From Streptomyces sp. DvalAA-43 (lineage in GTDB: Bacteria; Actinomycetota; Actinomycetes; Streptomycetales; Streptomycetaceae): DNA of 64,000 bases. A program made the position numbers and the translations under genes. The notes under the pieces were generated by a model. It made no database searches. It saw only the letters and a list, made by a program, of their open reading frames with translations, and had not been told where the DNA came from. The stretch spans positions 21,500 to 85,499 of the forward strand of contig NZ_FMBW01000088.1 in the NCBI RefSeq assembly GCF_900091725.1, given 5' to 3'. Below are positions 42,354-51,202 of the stretch, in pieces; positions within the stretch are counted from its first letter, which is position 1, and each line of letters begins with the position of its first letter.

Positions 42354-42764
42354 CTGCCGGGTCCACCACAGGACGTCCGACCGGTTGAACCACCACGCAG
42401 TCGTCGAACGCCGCTGGGTCATGGGGTGGTGTGCCGCACCGGCGCACCACCCCTGACAGCCAGGTTCAGCGCCCGCGCCTCGGGGGCGAGGGAAGGTTTC
42501 AGCCGGACGGCGGTGCGACCCGGATGGGGCCCGGACGTTCAGTAGACAACGGCTCTAGGTCGACCCGCAGCCAGCGGGTCCCAGGTCGGCCCGAAGGGCG
42601 CCGGGCCCCCATCCGTAGTTCCCGTCCGTGCTCGTACCCGTGTTTCTGTCCGTACTTCCGTCCTTCTGTCCCCGGCGGTGTCCGGCCCTGTCCGACCGCG
42701 TCGGCGAGGGGGTGCCGCACGCTGGATAAGGTGGGCACCTGCGTACGGACTTAAGGGGCAGTAA
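42354..42764 (+). ncRNA. Long untranslated leader or small RNA upstream of ppm1
   Basis: No coding frame with good bias over this 410-bp stretch. A stable stem at 42423-42453 (GGGGTGGTGTGC with GCGCACCACCCC, one wobble) lies about 65 bases after the expected start site; transcription could stop there and give a ~100-nt RNA, or continue into ppm1. No known RNA family recognised. Confidence 0.4.
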
Positions 42765-43532
42765 GTGAACGACGGCGGTCAGAGGCGGTACGGCCCGCTC
42801 GGCAGAATCCTGGTGATCATTCCGACCTACAACGAGGCCGAGAACATCAAGCCGATCGTCAGCCGGGTGCGCGCCGCTGTGCCGGAAGCCGACATCCTGG
42901 TCGCCGACGACAACAGCCCGGACGGCACCGGCAAGATCGCCGACGAGATCGCCGCCGGGGACGGCCAGGTCCAGGTGCTGCACCGCAAGGGCAAGGAAGG
43001 ACTCGGCGCGGCCTATCTCGCCGGCTTCCACTGGGGCACCGAGCACGGCTACGGCGTGCTCGTGGAGATGGACGCCGATGGCTCCCACCAGCCCGAGGAG
43101 CTGCCCAGGCTGCTCACCGCGCTCAAGGGCGCCGACCTGGTGCTCGGCTCGCGCTGGGTGCCGGGCGGGCGCGTGGTCAACTGGCCCAAGTCCCGCGAGA
43201 TGATCTCCCGCGGCGGCAGCACGTACTCACGGCTCCTCCTCGGGCTGCGGACCAGGGACGTCACCGGCGGCTACCGGGCCTTCCGCGCCGAGACCCTGGA
43301 GGGCCTCGGCCTCGACCAGGTCGCCTCGCAGGGCTACTGCTTCCAGGTCGACCTGGCCCGCCGGGCCGTCGAGGCCGGGTACCACGTCGTCGAGGTGCCG
43401 ATCACCTTCGTCGACCGGGAGGTCGGTGACTCCAAGATGAGCCGCGACATCCTGGTAGAGGCGCTCTGGCGGGTCACGTCCTGGGGTGTCACCTCCCGTA
43501 CGAACCGGGTTCTGGGCCGCAAGGCGATCTGA
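42765..43532 (+). CDS. ppm1: Polyprenol monophosphomannose synthase
   Basis: 255 aa GT2 glycosyltransferase transferring mannose from GDP-mannose to polyprenyl phosphate; the product feeds protein O-mannosylation and envelope glycans. Motifs: ILVIIPTYNEAENIKPIVSR, DILVADDNSPDGTGKIADEI (metal-binding DDN), GLGAAYLAGFHWGTEHGYGV, LVEMDADGSHQPEELP (DAD), VLGSRWVPGG and TGGYRAFRAETLEGL. No membrane segment in this protein. GTG 42765. The fxsA and rbpA genes follow in the order typical of Streptomyces. Confidence 0.93.
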   Translation: MNDGGQRRYGPLGRILVIIPTYNEAENIKPIVSRVRAAVPEADILVADDNSPDGTGKIADEIAAGDGQVQVLHRKGKEGLGAAYLAGFHWGTEHGYGVLVEMDADGSHQPEELPRLLTALKGADLVLGSRWVPGGRVVNWPKSREMISRGGSTYSRLLLGLRTRDVTGGYRAFRAETLEGLGLDQVASQGYCFQVDLARRAVEAGYHVVEVPITFVDREVGDSKMSRDILVEALWRVTSWGVTSRTNRVLGRKAI

Positions 43533-43630
43533 TCCGCCGTGCCCGCGGCCACCGGCGGCGGGCATCGGATCCGCCGCCCATGATCACCCCCTTGTGCCAC
43601 TCGGACGCCCGTACGGGCACACTGGGGACC

Positions 43631-44221
43631 ATGACGACCGGCACACCGCACCCGACCGCCCCCAAGCGCTCCCGCGCCCGTACCTTCGTCCCCCTCGCCA
43701 TCGCCGCCTGGGCGGTGCTGGAGATCTGGCTGCTCACCGTCGTGGCCGACGCGGCGGGCGGATTCACCGTGCTGCTGCTCCTGGCGGCGGGCATCGTGCT
43801 CGGTGCCGCCGTGATGAAGCGGGCCGGCCGCCGGGCCTTCGGCAACCTCACCGAGACGCTCCAGCGGATGCCGGGGCAGCCCGGGGCCGCCGACGCCGCA
43901 CCGGCCACCGGCTCGGGCGGCAGGGGCAACGGCTTCCTGATGCTCGGTGGACTGCTGCTGATGATCCCCGGGATCGTCTCGGACGTGGCGGGGCTGCTGC
44001 TGCTCGTGCCGCCGGTCCGTTCCCGGCTCGGCCGGTACGCGGAGCGGTCGCTGGAACGCCGGATGCGGGCCGCGAGCCCCGGAAGCCTCTCCGACGCCTT
44101 CCAGCAGGCCCGGATCCACCGGCCGGACGGAAAGGTCGTGCAGGGCGAGGTCGTCCGCGAGGACGGCGCACAGCAGGGCGCACGCCCCGACGAGGGTCCC
44201 CGTCCGCCGCTGACCCCCTGA
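43631..44221 (+). CDS. fxsA: FxsA family membrane protein
   Basis: 196 aa from ATG 43631. Two hydrophobic segments near the N-terminus (FVPLAIAAWAVLEIWLLTVV and GGFTVLLLLAAGIVLGAAVM) and a third/fourth at GFLMLGGLLLMIPGIVSDVA with LLLLVPPVRSRLGRY, the FxsA signature (E-I-W..., PGxxxDxxGxLLLxPxxR). The C-terminal tail is hydrophilic. In E. coli the family affects phage exclusion; role in actinomycetes unknown. A strong terminator separates it from convergent rbpA. Confidence 0.9.
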   Translation: MTTGTPHPTAPKRSRARTFVPLAIAAWAVLEIWLLTVVADAAGGFTVLLLLAAGIVLGAAVMKRAGRRAFGNLTETLQRMPGQPGAADAAPATGSGGRGNGFLMLGGLLLMIPGIVSDVAGLLLLVPPVRSRLGRYAERSLERRMRAASPGSLSDAFQQARIHRPDGKVVQGEVVREDGAQQGARPDEGPRPPLTP

Positions 44222-44265
44222 GAACGGGCGAGCCCGTCCGCCGCTCGACCGCGGCGGACGGGACG

Positions 44266-44320
44266 CGACAGAGCCGCGGGCCGTGACACACAGTCGGTGT
44301 CACGGCCCGCGGCTCTGTCG
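44266..44320. terminator. Bidirectional terminator between fxsA and rbpA
   Basis: Perfect 24-bp arms (44266-44289 and 44297-44320) around a 7-base loop. Between two convergent genes, it can end transcription from both sides. Confidence 0.85.
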
Positions 44321-44342
44321 TACTGAGGTGTTACGCGGTCAG

Positions 44343-44717
44343 TCAGGCAGACTTCCTGCTGTCCCGCGGATGCACGGCGATGTTCATGGCTCCGGAACGC
44401 AGGACCGCCAGCCTCTCGGCCAGCACTTCCTCCAGCTCCTCGCGTGTGCGCCGCTCCATGAGCATGTCCCAGTGCGTGCGCGCAGGCTTGCCCTTCTTCT
44501 CCTCGGGGCCATCCCCGTCCACCAGGAGTGCCATGGCGCCGCACGCCTTGCACTCCCACTCCGGCGGAATTTCCGCCTCTACCGAGAACGGCATCTCAAA
44601 TCGATGTCCGTTCTGGCATGCGTACTCCACCGCCTGGCGCGGGGCCAGATCGATGCCGCGGTCCGTCTCGTAGCTGGTAACCACGAGTCGCGTGCCGCGG
44701 AGAGCTCGCTCACTCAT
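44343..44717 (-). CDS. rbpA: RNA polymerase-binding protein RbpA
   Basis: 124 aa: MSERALRGTRLVVTSYETDR, APRQAVEYACQNGHRFEMPF, EIPPEWECKACGAMALLVDG (zinc-binding Cys/His set), THWDMLMERRTREELEEVLA (sigma-interaction domain) and ERLAVLRSGAMNIAVHPRD. RbpA binds RNA polymerase and group 1/2 sigma factors and raises promoter opening. It is full length. A SigR-type promoter is visible upstream, in line with the known thiol-stress control of rbpA in S. coelicolor. Confidence 0.95.
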   Translation of the reverse strand: MSERALRGTRLVVTSYETDRGIDLAPRQAVEYACQNGHRFEMPFSVEAEIPPEWECKACGAMALLVDGDGPEEKKGKPARTHWDMLMERRTREELEEVLAERLAVLRSGAMNIAVHPRDSRKSA

Positions 44718-44778
44718 GAATCGTGCCTCCCGGGCTTGTCGCCCACAGGACAGGTGTCGCTGTCGTCGTCATCCGGTC

Positions 44779-44805
44779 AACGTCCGGTCGGCGGTAAAGA
44801 TTCCC
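44779..44805 (-). promoter_or_regulatory. SigR-type promoter of rbpA
   Basis: On the minus strand GGGAAT followed after 18 bases by GTT fits the SigR consensus GGAAT-N18-GTT exactly. It lies about 62-88 bp upstream of the rbpA start codon. Confidence 0.7.
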
Positions 44806-44992
44806 GTTGCCGGTCATGCGTCGCCCGTCGTGCCGCTGCTTTTTCAGGTTTCCCAGGGTTTCAAGTACCCAGCGATGCCCGGTTTGTCACATTTGGTGGA
44901 AGTTGTCACCCAACGGTTCGGGTTCTTCCGCTCGCAGTAACGGTCCTCCGGGCAGGCCAAAGGCGTACACTACCGGCCTTTCACTTCAACGT

Positions 44993-46366
44993 CTAAATCC
45001 GTTCCGGAACGGGATTGCCCGCGGCCGCCACGGCCCGCCGGACCGGCACCCTCGCGAGCAGCACCGAACCGACCACGAAGAAGATCACCAGCGAGATGAT
45101 CGCATCCCGGTAACTGCCGGTCAGCTGGTACGCGAGGCCGAACACCAGCGGCCCCAGCCAGCTCAGCCCGCGGTCGCTCATCTCGTACGCGGAGAAGTAC
45201 TCGGCCTCCTTGCCGCGCGGCACCAGATGGGAGAAGAGCGAGCGCGACAGCGCCTGGCTGCCGCCCAGCACCAGGCCGATCGCCGACGCCAGCGCATAGA
45301 AGAAGACCGGCGCTCCGGCGGGGAGGAAATAGCCGGCGACGAGGATCAGCGTCCAGACGATGAGTGAACCGAGGATCGTGCGCTTCGCTCCGTACACCCG
45401 CGCCAGCCGCCCCATCCCCAGCGCTCCGGCCACCGCGAGCACCTGGACCAGCAGCACCGCCGTGATCAGGGTCGTCTGGTCGAGGTCCAGCTCCTCCGAG
45501 CCGTAGACCGATGCCTGGGAGATCACCGTCTGCACGCCGTCGTTGTAGACGAGGTACGCCAGCAGGAAGGAGAGCGTCAGCGGATGGCGGCGCATGTCGC
45601 GCAGGGTGGTCAGCAGCTGCCGCCAGCCCGAGCCGACCGCCCCCTCGCCGCCCGTCGACACATGCCGGTCGCGCAGCCGGCGCAGCGGTACGAGCGTGAA
45701 GGCGCCCCACCAGAGGCCGGCCGACGCGAGACAGATCCGTACCGAGTCGGACTCGGAGAGGCCGAAGGAGTCGTGCCCCGTGTAGAGGACCAGGTTCAGG
45801 ATCAGGACGAGGGCGCCCGAGGTGTAGCCGAAGGCCCAGCCGCGCGAGGAGACCGCGTCCCGCTCCTCCGGTCCGGCGATCTGCGGAAGATAGGCGTTGT
45901 AGAGCACCATCGACACCGAGATCGCGGCGTTCGCCACGATCAGCAGGAACGCGCCCAGCAGATAGCGGTGACCGTCCAGGAAGAACATGCCGGTGGTCGC
46001 GGCGGCCCCCGTGTAGGCGGCGGCCGCGAGCAGTGGCTTCTTGCGCCCCGTACGGTCCGCGGCGGCGCCCGCGATCGGCATCACGATCACCGCGACCACG
46101 ACCGACACGGAGACGGCGTAGGCGAACAGCGACCCGGCGCGGACCGGAATGCCCAGCGGGTGCACGAAGCCGTCGGCGTCGGAGGCCGCCTTGGCTATCG
46201 AGGTGAGATAGGGGCCGATGAAGACCGTCAGGACGCTCGTCGAATAGACGGAGCAGGCGAAGTCGTAGAAGTACCAGCCGTGTTGCTCACGTCTGCGGCT
46301 CGCGGCATCGGCGGAATCCGCCGGTGGTTCCGTCGGCTCGGCGGTCTCCGCGGTCTCGGCGCTCAA
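44993..46366 (-). CDS. MFS transporter (UMF/Atg22-like)
   Basis: 457 aa with about 12 helices. Begins with a polar, Glu/Ala-rich tail, then GWYFYDFACSVYSTSVLTVF, typical for the Atg22/UMF1-like branch (WxxYDxAxSxY). Further: AGAAADRTGRKKPLLAAAAY (inter-helix DRxGRKK motif), NAYLPQIAGPEERDAVSSRG, LAYLVYNDGVQTVISQASVY and SRSLFSHLVPRGKEAEYFSA. Start TTG 46366. Likely exports or imports an amino acid or small metabolite; substrate unknown. Plasma membrane. Confidence 0.9.
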   Translation of the reverse strand: MSAETAETAEPTEPPADSADAASRRREQHGWYFYDFACSVYSTSVLTVFIGPYLTSIAKAASDADGFVHPLGIPVRAGSLFAYAVSVSVVVAVIVMPIAGAAADRTGRKKPLLAAAAYTGAAATTGMFFLDGHRYLLGAFLLIVANAAISVSMVLYNAYLPQIAGPEERDAVSSRGWAFGYTSGALVLILNLVLYTGHDSFGLSESDSVRICLASAGLWWGAFTLVPLRRLRDRHVSTGGEGAVGSGWRQLLTTLRDMRRHPLTLSFLLAYLVYNDGVQTVISQASVYGSEELDLDQTTLITAVLLVQVLAVAGALGMGRLARVYGAKRTILGSLIVWTLILVAGYFLPAGAPVFFYALASAIGLVLGGSQALSRSLFSHLVPRGKEAEYFSAYEMSDRGLSWLGPLVFGLAYQLTGSYRDAIISLVIFFVVGSVLLARVPVRRAVAAAGNPVPERI

Positions 46367-46414
46367 CCCGCATCCCCTCGTCTCATCCCCGTGAAGACCC
46401 TCGCACGGCCCGCG

Positions 46415-47179
46415 TCAGGCCCAGGCCCCCCGCTCGCTCAGCACCGTGCGCAGCGTCTCGATGTGATCGGTCATGATGCCATCCACGCCGAGATCGAGGA
46501 GCGCTGCCATCCGCTCGGGCTCGTTCACGGTCCAGACGTGCACCTGGAGTCCGCGTGCGTGCGCCTCGCGCACGAACCGCCGGTCGACCACCCGGACGCC
46601 GTTCTGGCTCTCCGGCACCTGCGCGCACACCGCGCCCGCCCGCAGCGCCGCCGGTATCCCGTACGAGCGCAGCCGCAGGCCCAGCACGCCGCGGACGCCA
46701 TAGGAGGTGGCGAGGCGGGGGCCGGCCAGCCGGTGGGCCCTGGCGACCCGGGCCTCCGAGAACGAGCCGACGCACACCCGGTCCCAGGCATCCGTGCGGC
46801 GGATCAGCTCGACCAGCGGGACCAGCGCGGACCCGGCCTTGATATCGACGTTCCAGCGGGCCCCGGGGAACGTCTCCAGCAGTTCCTCGAACAGCGGCAG
46901 CGGCTCCCGGCCCGCCACCCTGGCCCGCCGCACCTCGCTCCAGGGCAGCTCGGCGATCCGGCCGCGGGCGTCCGTCACCCGGTCCAGGGTGGCGTCGTGG
47001 AAGGCCATCAGGCGGCCGTCCGACGTGGTGTGCACATCGGTCTCGAAATAGCGGTACCCGGCGTCGGCGGCCCGGCGGAACGCGGCCGCGGTGTTCTCGA
47101 TCCCGTCCGCCGCGCCGCCCCGGTGGGCGAAGGGGATCGTCGCGGGATGGTCCAGGTAGGGATGGCGTACTGAGGTCAC
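46415..47179 (-). CDS. Glycerophosphodiester phosphodiesterase
   Basis: 254 aa from GTG 47179. GDPD barrel: PFAHRGGAADGIENTAAAFR (catalytic His, Arg), YRYFETDVHTTSDGRLMAFH (metal E-x-D and second His), DATLDRVTDARGRIAELPW, RWNVDIKAGSALVPL and QVHVWTVNEPERMAALLDLG. Hydrolyses glycerophosphodiesters from phospholipid turnover. No signal peptide, so probably cytoplasmic. Its start overlaps the YczE-like gene stop by four bases (GTGA), hence translational coupling. Confidence 0.9.
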   Translation of the reverse strand: MTSVRHPYLDHPATIPFAHRGGAADGIENTAAAFRRAADAGYRYFETDVHTTSDGRLMAFHDATLDRVTDARGRIAELPWSEVRRARVAGREPLPLFEELLETFPGARWNVDIKAGSALVPLVELIRRTDAWDRVCVGSFSEARVARAHRLAGPRLATSYGVRGVLGLRLRSYGIPAALRAGAVCAQVPESQNGVRVVDRRFVREAHARGLQVHVWTVNEPERMAALLDLGVDGIMTDHIETLRTVLSERGAWA

Positions 47180-47898
47180 TGCGGAAGTATGGCCTGCTCC
47201 GGTGTCCGGGCGGTGACGGCGGCGTCGCCGTTGCCCGGCGCGGGCGCGACGGCGCCCTTCTCGCCGGCCCCGGGCTGCTGCCCGGCCGGCTTCCCGCCGA
47301 CCGCGAAGACGCGCAGGAAGAACTGGGCGAGCGGACCGATGGCCAGGGCGTACAGGACCGTGCCCACGCCCAGGGAGCCGCCGAGCAGGAAGCCGGTCAC
47401 CACGACCACCACCTCGATCAGCGTCCGCACCAGCCGTACGGACCGGCCGGTGCGCAGATGCAGCCCGGTCATGAGACCGTCGCGGGGACCCGGCCCGAAC
47501 CGCGCGGCTATGTACAGCCCGGTGGCGACGCCATTGACCACGACCCCCGCGACCAGCACGGCGATCTGCGCGACCAGGCCGTGCACCTCGGGTACGAGCG
47601 CGAGCGTGCCGTCCATGGCGATCCCGACGGCGAAGACATTGGAGACGGTGCCCAGCCCCGGACGCTGCCGGAGCGGGATCCACAGCAGCAGAACGGCGGC
47701 ACCGACGATGATCGAGACGACCCCGATGGACAGGCTGGTGCGCTCGGCGAGTCCCTGGTGCAGCACGCCCCAGGGTTCGAGCCCCAGACCGGCGCGGACC
47801 AGGAGCGCGGAGCTGGCCCCGTACAGCGCGAGACCGACGTACAGCTGGATCAGCCGACGGGTGAGGTGCGCCCCGCGAGGGACGGCGGCGGTGGACAA
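47176..47898 (-). CDS. YczE/YitT-like membrane protein
   Basis: 240 aa, about five to six helices: LTRRLIQLYVGLALYGASSA, LLVRAGLGLEPWGVLHQGLA, LSIGVVSIIVGAAVLLLWIP, VAQIAVLVAGVVVNGVATGL and RTLIEVVVVVTGFLLGGSLG. RFGPGPRDGLMTGLHLRTGR is the characteristic conserved loop. Pro/Ala-rich hydrophilic tail. TTG 47898. It is divergent from a MocR-type regulator; YczE proteins are commonly the target of such a regulator (YczR). Function in the membrane unknown. Confidence 0.85.
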   Translation of the reverse strand: MSTAAVPRGAHLTRRLIQLYVGLALYGASSALLVRAGLGLEPWGVLHQGLAERTSLSIGVVSIIVGAAVLLLWIPLRQRPGLGTVSNVFAVGIAMDGTLALVPEVHGLVAQIAVLVAGVVVNGVATGLYIAARFGPGPRDGLMTGLHLRTGRSVRLVRTLIEVVVVVTGFLLGGSLGVGTVLYALAIGPLAQFFLRVFAVGGKPAGQQPGAGEKGAVAPAPGNGDAAVTARTPEQAILPQ

Positions 47899-47952
47899 GG
47901 AGTGCCCCCTGGTGTGGTGGTAGTGGACTGCCGCATGTCACTCTGTGGCAGG

Positions 47953-47979
47953 GGATTGGCCGCCAACTATGGCCAATCC
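47953..47979. promoter_or_regulatory. Candidate MocR operator between yczE-like and mocR genes
   Basis: GGATTGGCC (47953-47961) and GGCCAATCC (47971-47979) form a 9-bp inverted repeat within the 102-bp divergent gap. GTGGACTG occurs twice nearby (about 47923 and 47988) as a direct repeat. MocR regulators use such paired sites; binding here would control both genes. Confidence 0.55.
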
Positions 47980-48000
47980 GAGGAAGGTGGACTGATTTCC

Positions 48001-49500
48001 ATGGCTCAGTGGACTTCGGCGGTGGGTGCGGCACAGCTCGCCCGGCAGCTCCGGGCCCAACAGCCCCGGCCCGCCGGACAGGGCGCCCGCAGACCGCCCG
48101 CCTATCGCGCGCTGGCCGACGGGATCCGCCTGCTGGTCCTCGAAGGCCGGGTGCCGGTCGCCGCCAGGCTCCCCGCCGAACGCGAACTGGCGCTCGCCCT
48201 CTCCGTCAGCCGCACCACCGTCGCCGCCGCGTACGAGACGCTGCGCACCGAGGGGTTCCTGGAGTCCCGCCGGGGAGCGGGCAGCTGGACCGCCGTGCCC
48301 GCGGGGAACCCGCTGCCCGCGCGCGGTCTGGAGCCGCTGCCCCCGGAGTCCCTCGGCTCGATGATCGACCTGGGCTGCGCCTCGCTGCCCGCCCCCGAAC
48401 CGTGGCTGACCCGGGCGGTCCAGGGCGCCCTCGAGGAGCTCGCGCCGTACGCCCACACCCACGGCGACTACCCGGCGGGCCTGCCCGCGCTGCGGCAGAT
48501 GATCGCCGACCGCTACACCGGGCGGGGCATCCCGACCATGCCCGAACAGATCATGGTCACCACCGGTGCCATGGGCGCGATCGACGCGATCTGCCACCTC
48601 TTCGCGGGCCGCGGCGAGCGGATCGCGGTGGAGTCCCCGAGCTACGCCAACATCCTTCAGCTGATGCGGGAGACGGGTGCCCGGCTGGTGCCGGTGGCGA
48701 TGGAGGAGGGGCTCGCCGGCTGGGACATGAACCGGTGGCGGCAGGTGCTGCGGGACGCGGCACCGCGGCTCGCCTATGTCGTCGCCGACTTCCACAACCC
48801 GACCGGCGCGCTGGCCGACGAGGACCGGCGGCGTGCGCTGGTGGACGCGGCCCGCTCCGCCGGAACGGTCCTGGTCGTCGACGAGACCATGAACGAGCTC
48901 TGCCTCGACCCCGAGGTGCGGATGCCCCGCCGCGTCTGCGCCTTCGACCCGGCGGGCTCCACCGTGATCACGGTCGGGTCGGCGAGCAAGGCCTTCTGGG
49001 CGGGCATGCGGATCGGCTGGGTGCGCGCCGCCCCGGACGTGATCCGCAGCCTGGTAGCCGCCCGCGCCTACGCCGACATGGGCACGCCGGTCCTCGAACA
49101 GCTCGCCGTGAACTGGCTGATGCGTACCGGCGGCTGGGAGGAGGCCGTGCAGGTCCGGCGCGAACAGGCCCGGGAGAACCGGGACGCGCTCGTCGCCGCG
49201 GTCCGCCGGGAGCTGCCCGACTGGGAGTTCTCCGTCCCGCGCGGCGGTCTGACGCTCTGGGTGCGCACCGGCGGCCTCTCCGGCTCCCGGCTGGCGGTGG
49301 CCGGGGAGCGGGTCGGAGTCCGGGTCCCGTCCGGTCCCCGGTTCGGGGTCGACGGCGCCTTCGAGGGGTACGTGCGGCTGCCGTTCACGGTCGCGGGGCC
49401 GGTCGCGGACGAGGCGGCGGCCCGGCTCGCGGCGGCGGCCCGGCTGGTCGGGTCGGGGGCGGGTGCGGGGATCGAGGCGCCGCGGACGTTCGTCGCCTGA
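48001..49500 (+). CDS. MocR-family PLP-dependent transcriptional regulator
   Basis: 499 aa. GntR-type winged HTH (residues ~25-100): YRALADGIRLLVLEGRVPVA, RLPAERELALALSVSRTTVA, AAYETLRTEGFLESRRGAGS. A long linker then leads to an aminotransferase-fold domain: VTTGAMGAIDAICHLFAGRG, VADFHNPTGALADEDRRRAL, and the PLP Lys in VGSASKAFWAGMRIGWVR (about residue 329). ATG 48001. Autoregulation with the divergent YczE-like gene is expected. Effector probably PLP or an amino acid. Confidence 0.9.
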   Translation: MAQWTSAVGAAQLARQLRAQQPRPAGQGARRPPAYRALADGIRLLVLEGRVPVAARLPAERELALALSVSRTTVAAAYETLRTEGFLESRRGAGSWTAVPAGNPLPARGLEPLPPESLGSMIDLGCASLPAPEPWLTRAVQGALEELAPYAHTHGDYPAGLPALRQMIADRYTGRGIPTMPEQIMVTTGAMGAIDAICHLFAGRGERIAVESPSYANILQLMRETGARLVPVAMEEGLAGWDMNRWRQVLRDAAPRLAYVVADFHNPTGALADEDRRRALVDAARSAGTVLVVDETMNELCLDPEVRMPRRVCAFDPAGSTVITVGSASKAFWAGMRIGWVRAAPDVIRSLVAARAYADMGTPVLEQLAVNWLMRTGGWEEAVQVRREQARENRDALVAAVRRELPDWEFSVPRGGLTLWVRTGGLSGSRLAVAGERVGVRVPSGPRFGVDGAFEGYVRLPFTVAGPVADEAAARLAAAARLVGSGAGAGIEAPRTFVA

Positions 49501-49554
49501 CCGGACACGGAGGGGCGGGGTGACCGATCGGTCACCCCGCCCCTCCGTGTCCGG
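49501..49554. terminator. 54-bp perfect palindrome, convergent terminator
   Basis: A 27-bp arm without spacer or mismatch, centred on CGATCG at 49525-49530, begins directly at the mocR stop codon and ends seven bases before the sffA stop. It would give a very stable hairpin on both transcripts. Confidence 0.8.
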
Positions 49555-49560
49555 GTCCGT

Positions 49561-51165
49561 TCAGTCGGTGACGACCAGGCCCTCGACGGCCACGGTGGCG
49601 GTGCGCGGCAGTGCCGGGTCCGGGACGCCCGCCCCGGCCGGTACGGCCGCCTCGACCGCCGTGTGCCGCTCGGGGAGCAGCCCGAGGACCGCCTGCCGCT
49701 GCGCCTCGCCGGTCGCCTCGTCGTACGGATCGGGGGTGGCCGGGACCTGGAGCCGCAGCACCGGACCGGTGCCGAGGCGCGCGTATCCGCGGCCGGGCGG
49801 GACATCGGCGGCCGGGGTGGTGTGCGGCTCGGTGCCGAGCACCGATTCCACCTGCTCGCGGGAGCAGTGGCCGAGCACGGCCCGGGCCCGGCAGTGGGTC
49901 CGCACGGTCTCGCCGAGGGTGTCCAGGCTGTCGAACTGATCGGTGAGGACCACGGTGACGCCGGCCGCCCTGCCGTGCCGCAGCGGCACCTGGAGCAGCT
50001 CCTGCGGGTCCGGCCTGCCGTCGGCGGCGGCCAGATGGCCGAGGGCGCCGGGCCGGTCGAGCAGGATCCAGAGCGGGCGCCTGATGTCGTCGGGCAGGGG
50101 GTGGCCGGCCTGCCGGGCCCGGTTCGCGGCGATGAGCCGCCGTTCCGTCTCGTGGGCCGCCCATTCCAGGGTGGCCAGCGCGCCGGTCAGACCGCACTCC
50201 ACGGCCAGTACGCCGTCGCGCCCGGTCAGGAAGGCGTACTCGCCGGTTCCGCTGCCGTCGACGATCAGGATGTCGCCGTGCTGGAGCGCCTGCAGGGCGA
50301 TGGAGCGCATCAGGGTCGTGGTGCCGCTGCCGGGCTGCCCGATCGCCAGCAGGTGCGGTTCGGTGGAGCGGGCGCCGGTCCGCCAGACGACCGGGGGGAC
50401 ATCGAGGGTGGTGTCGCCGTCGTGCACCGGAACCGTGCGCTGCACCGCGTCGCCGTCGGTGAAGCCGAGTACGGTCTCGCCGGGGGCGGTGACGAAGCGC
50501 TGGGCGCCGATCGACGTGGGCAGGGCGCCGAGGACGGTCATGACGAGATGGTTGCCCTCCTCGTCCCAGGCGAAGTGGTACTCGCGGCCACGGCCGGACT
50601 TGGCGTGGAGCAGCCGCTCGATCCGGGCGCGGGAGGCGGCCTCGCTGTCGGTGAAGTAGGCGGGGTACGTGACCTGGAGGCGGGTCAGCCGCCCGTCGCC
50701 GTCGAACTCGTAGCCGCTGAAGGCCTTCTCCCAGTCGCCGCCGTGGGAGAACAGCGGACCGGGGTCGTCGGCCACGGAGAAGTACGGCACGAGCGCCTCG
50801 TACAGCGACCGCAGCCGTGCCGTCTCCGCCTCGTCGGGACCGGTCTTCACGGGGGTCCGCTCCCGCCCCTTCCAGGCGGCGGCGGCCATCACCGACACCA
50901 GGGCGATCAGACTGCCGTACGGCATGAGCGCGAAGGCGAGTACGCAGGCCGCGACGAGGAACAGCGCGGGGCCACGCTTGTCCTTGGGCGTCGCGGCCCA
51001 CTTCTGCCGTCCGGCTCCGGCCAGCAGCCGCAGACCACGCGTGATCGTGATCAGCGGCTGGAGGACGTCCGTGGCGTTGTCGGCGGCCGTGCGCGCGAAC
51101 TCGCGACTGCGAGTGATCGAGGCGTTGCCGCTGCTCAGAATGCGGGGGAGTGGTCGCCGGGCCAC
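49561..51165 (-). CDS. sffA: SffA: SpoIIIE/FtsK-like ATPase of sporulation septa
   Basis: 534 aa. N-terminal helices at residues ~65-95 (GPALFLVAACVLAFALMPYG and SLIALVSVMAAAAW), a middle domain, then an FtsK/SpoIIIE-type ATPase: Walker A GQPGSGTTTLMRSIALQALQ (about residue 270; GxxGxGTT) and Walker-B-like RPLWILLDRPGA. The streptomycete SffA is targeted to sporulation septa by SmeA, whose gene precedes it here with 37 bp between. Role: DNA handling at septa during spore formation, by homology to the described smeA-sffA operon of S. coelicolor. Confidence 0.8.
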   Translation of the reverse strand: MARRPLPRILSSGNASITRSREFARTAADNATDVLQPLITITRGLRLLAGAGRQKWAATPKDKRGPALFLVAACVLAFALMPYGSLIALVSVMAAAAWKGRERTPVKTGPDEAETARLRSLYEALVPYFSVADDPGPLFSHGGDWEKAFSGYEFDGDGRLTRLQVTYPAYFTDSEAASRARIERLLHAKSGRGREYHFAWDEEGNHLVMTVLGALPTSIGAQRFVTAPGETVLGFTDGDAVQRTVPVHDGDTTLDVPPVVWRTGARSTEPHLLAIGQPGSGTTTLMRSIALQALQHGDILIVDGSGTGEYAFLTGRDGVLAVECGLTGALATLEWAAHETERRLIAANRARQAGHPLPDDIRRPLWILLDRPGALGHLAAADGRPDPQELLQVPLRHGRAAGVTVVLTDQFDSLDTLGETVRTHCRARAVLGHCSREQVESVLGTEPHTTPAADVPPGRGYARLGTGPVLRLQVPATPDPYDEATGEAQRQAVLGLLPERHTAVEAAVPAGAGVPDPALPRTATVAVEGLVVTD

Positions 51166-51202
51166 GTCGGTCTCCTGAAGGGGTGGGAGCGGTCGCGGAG
51201 GG

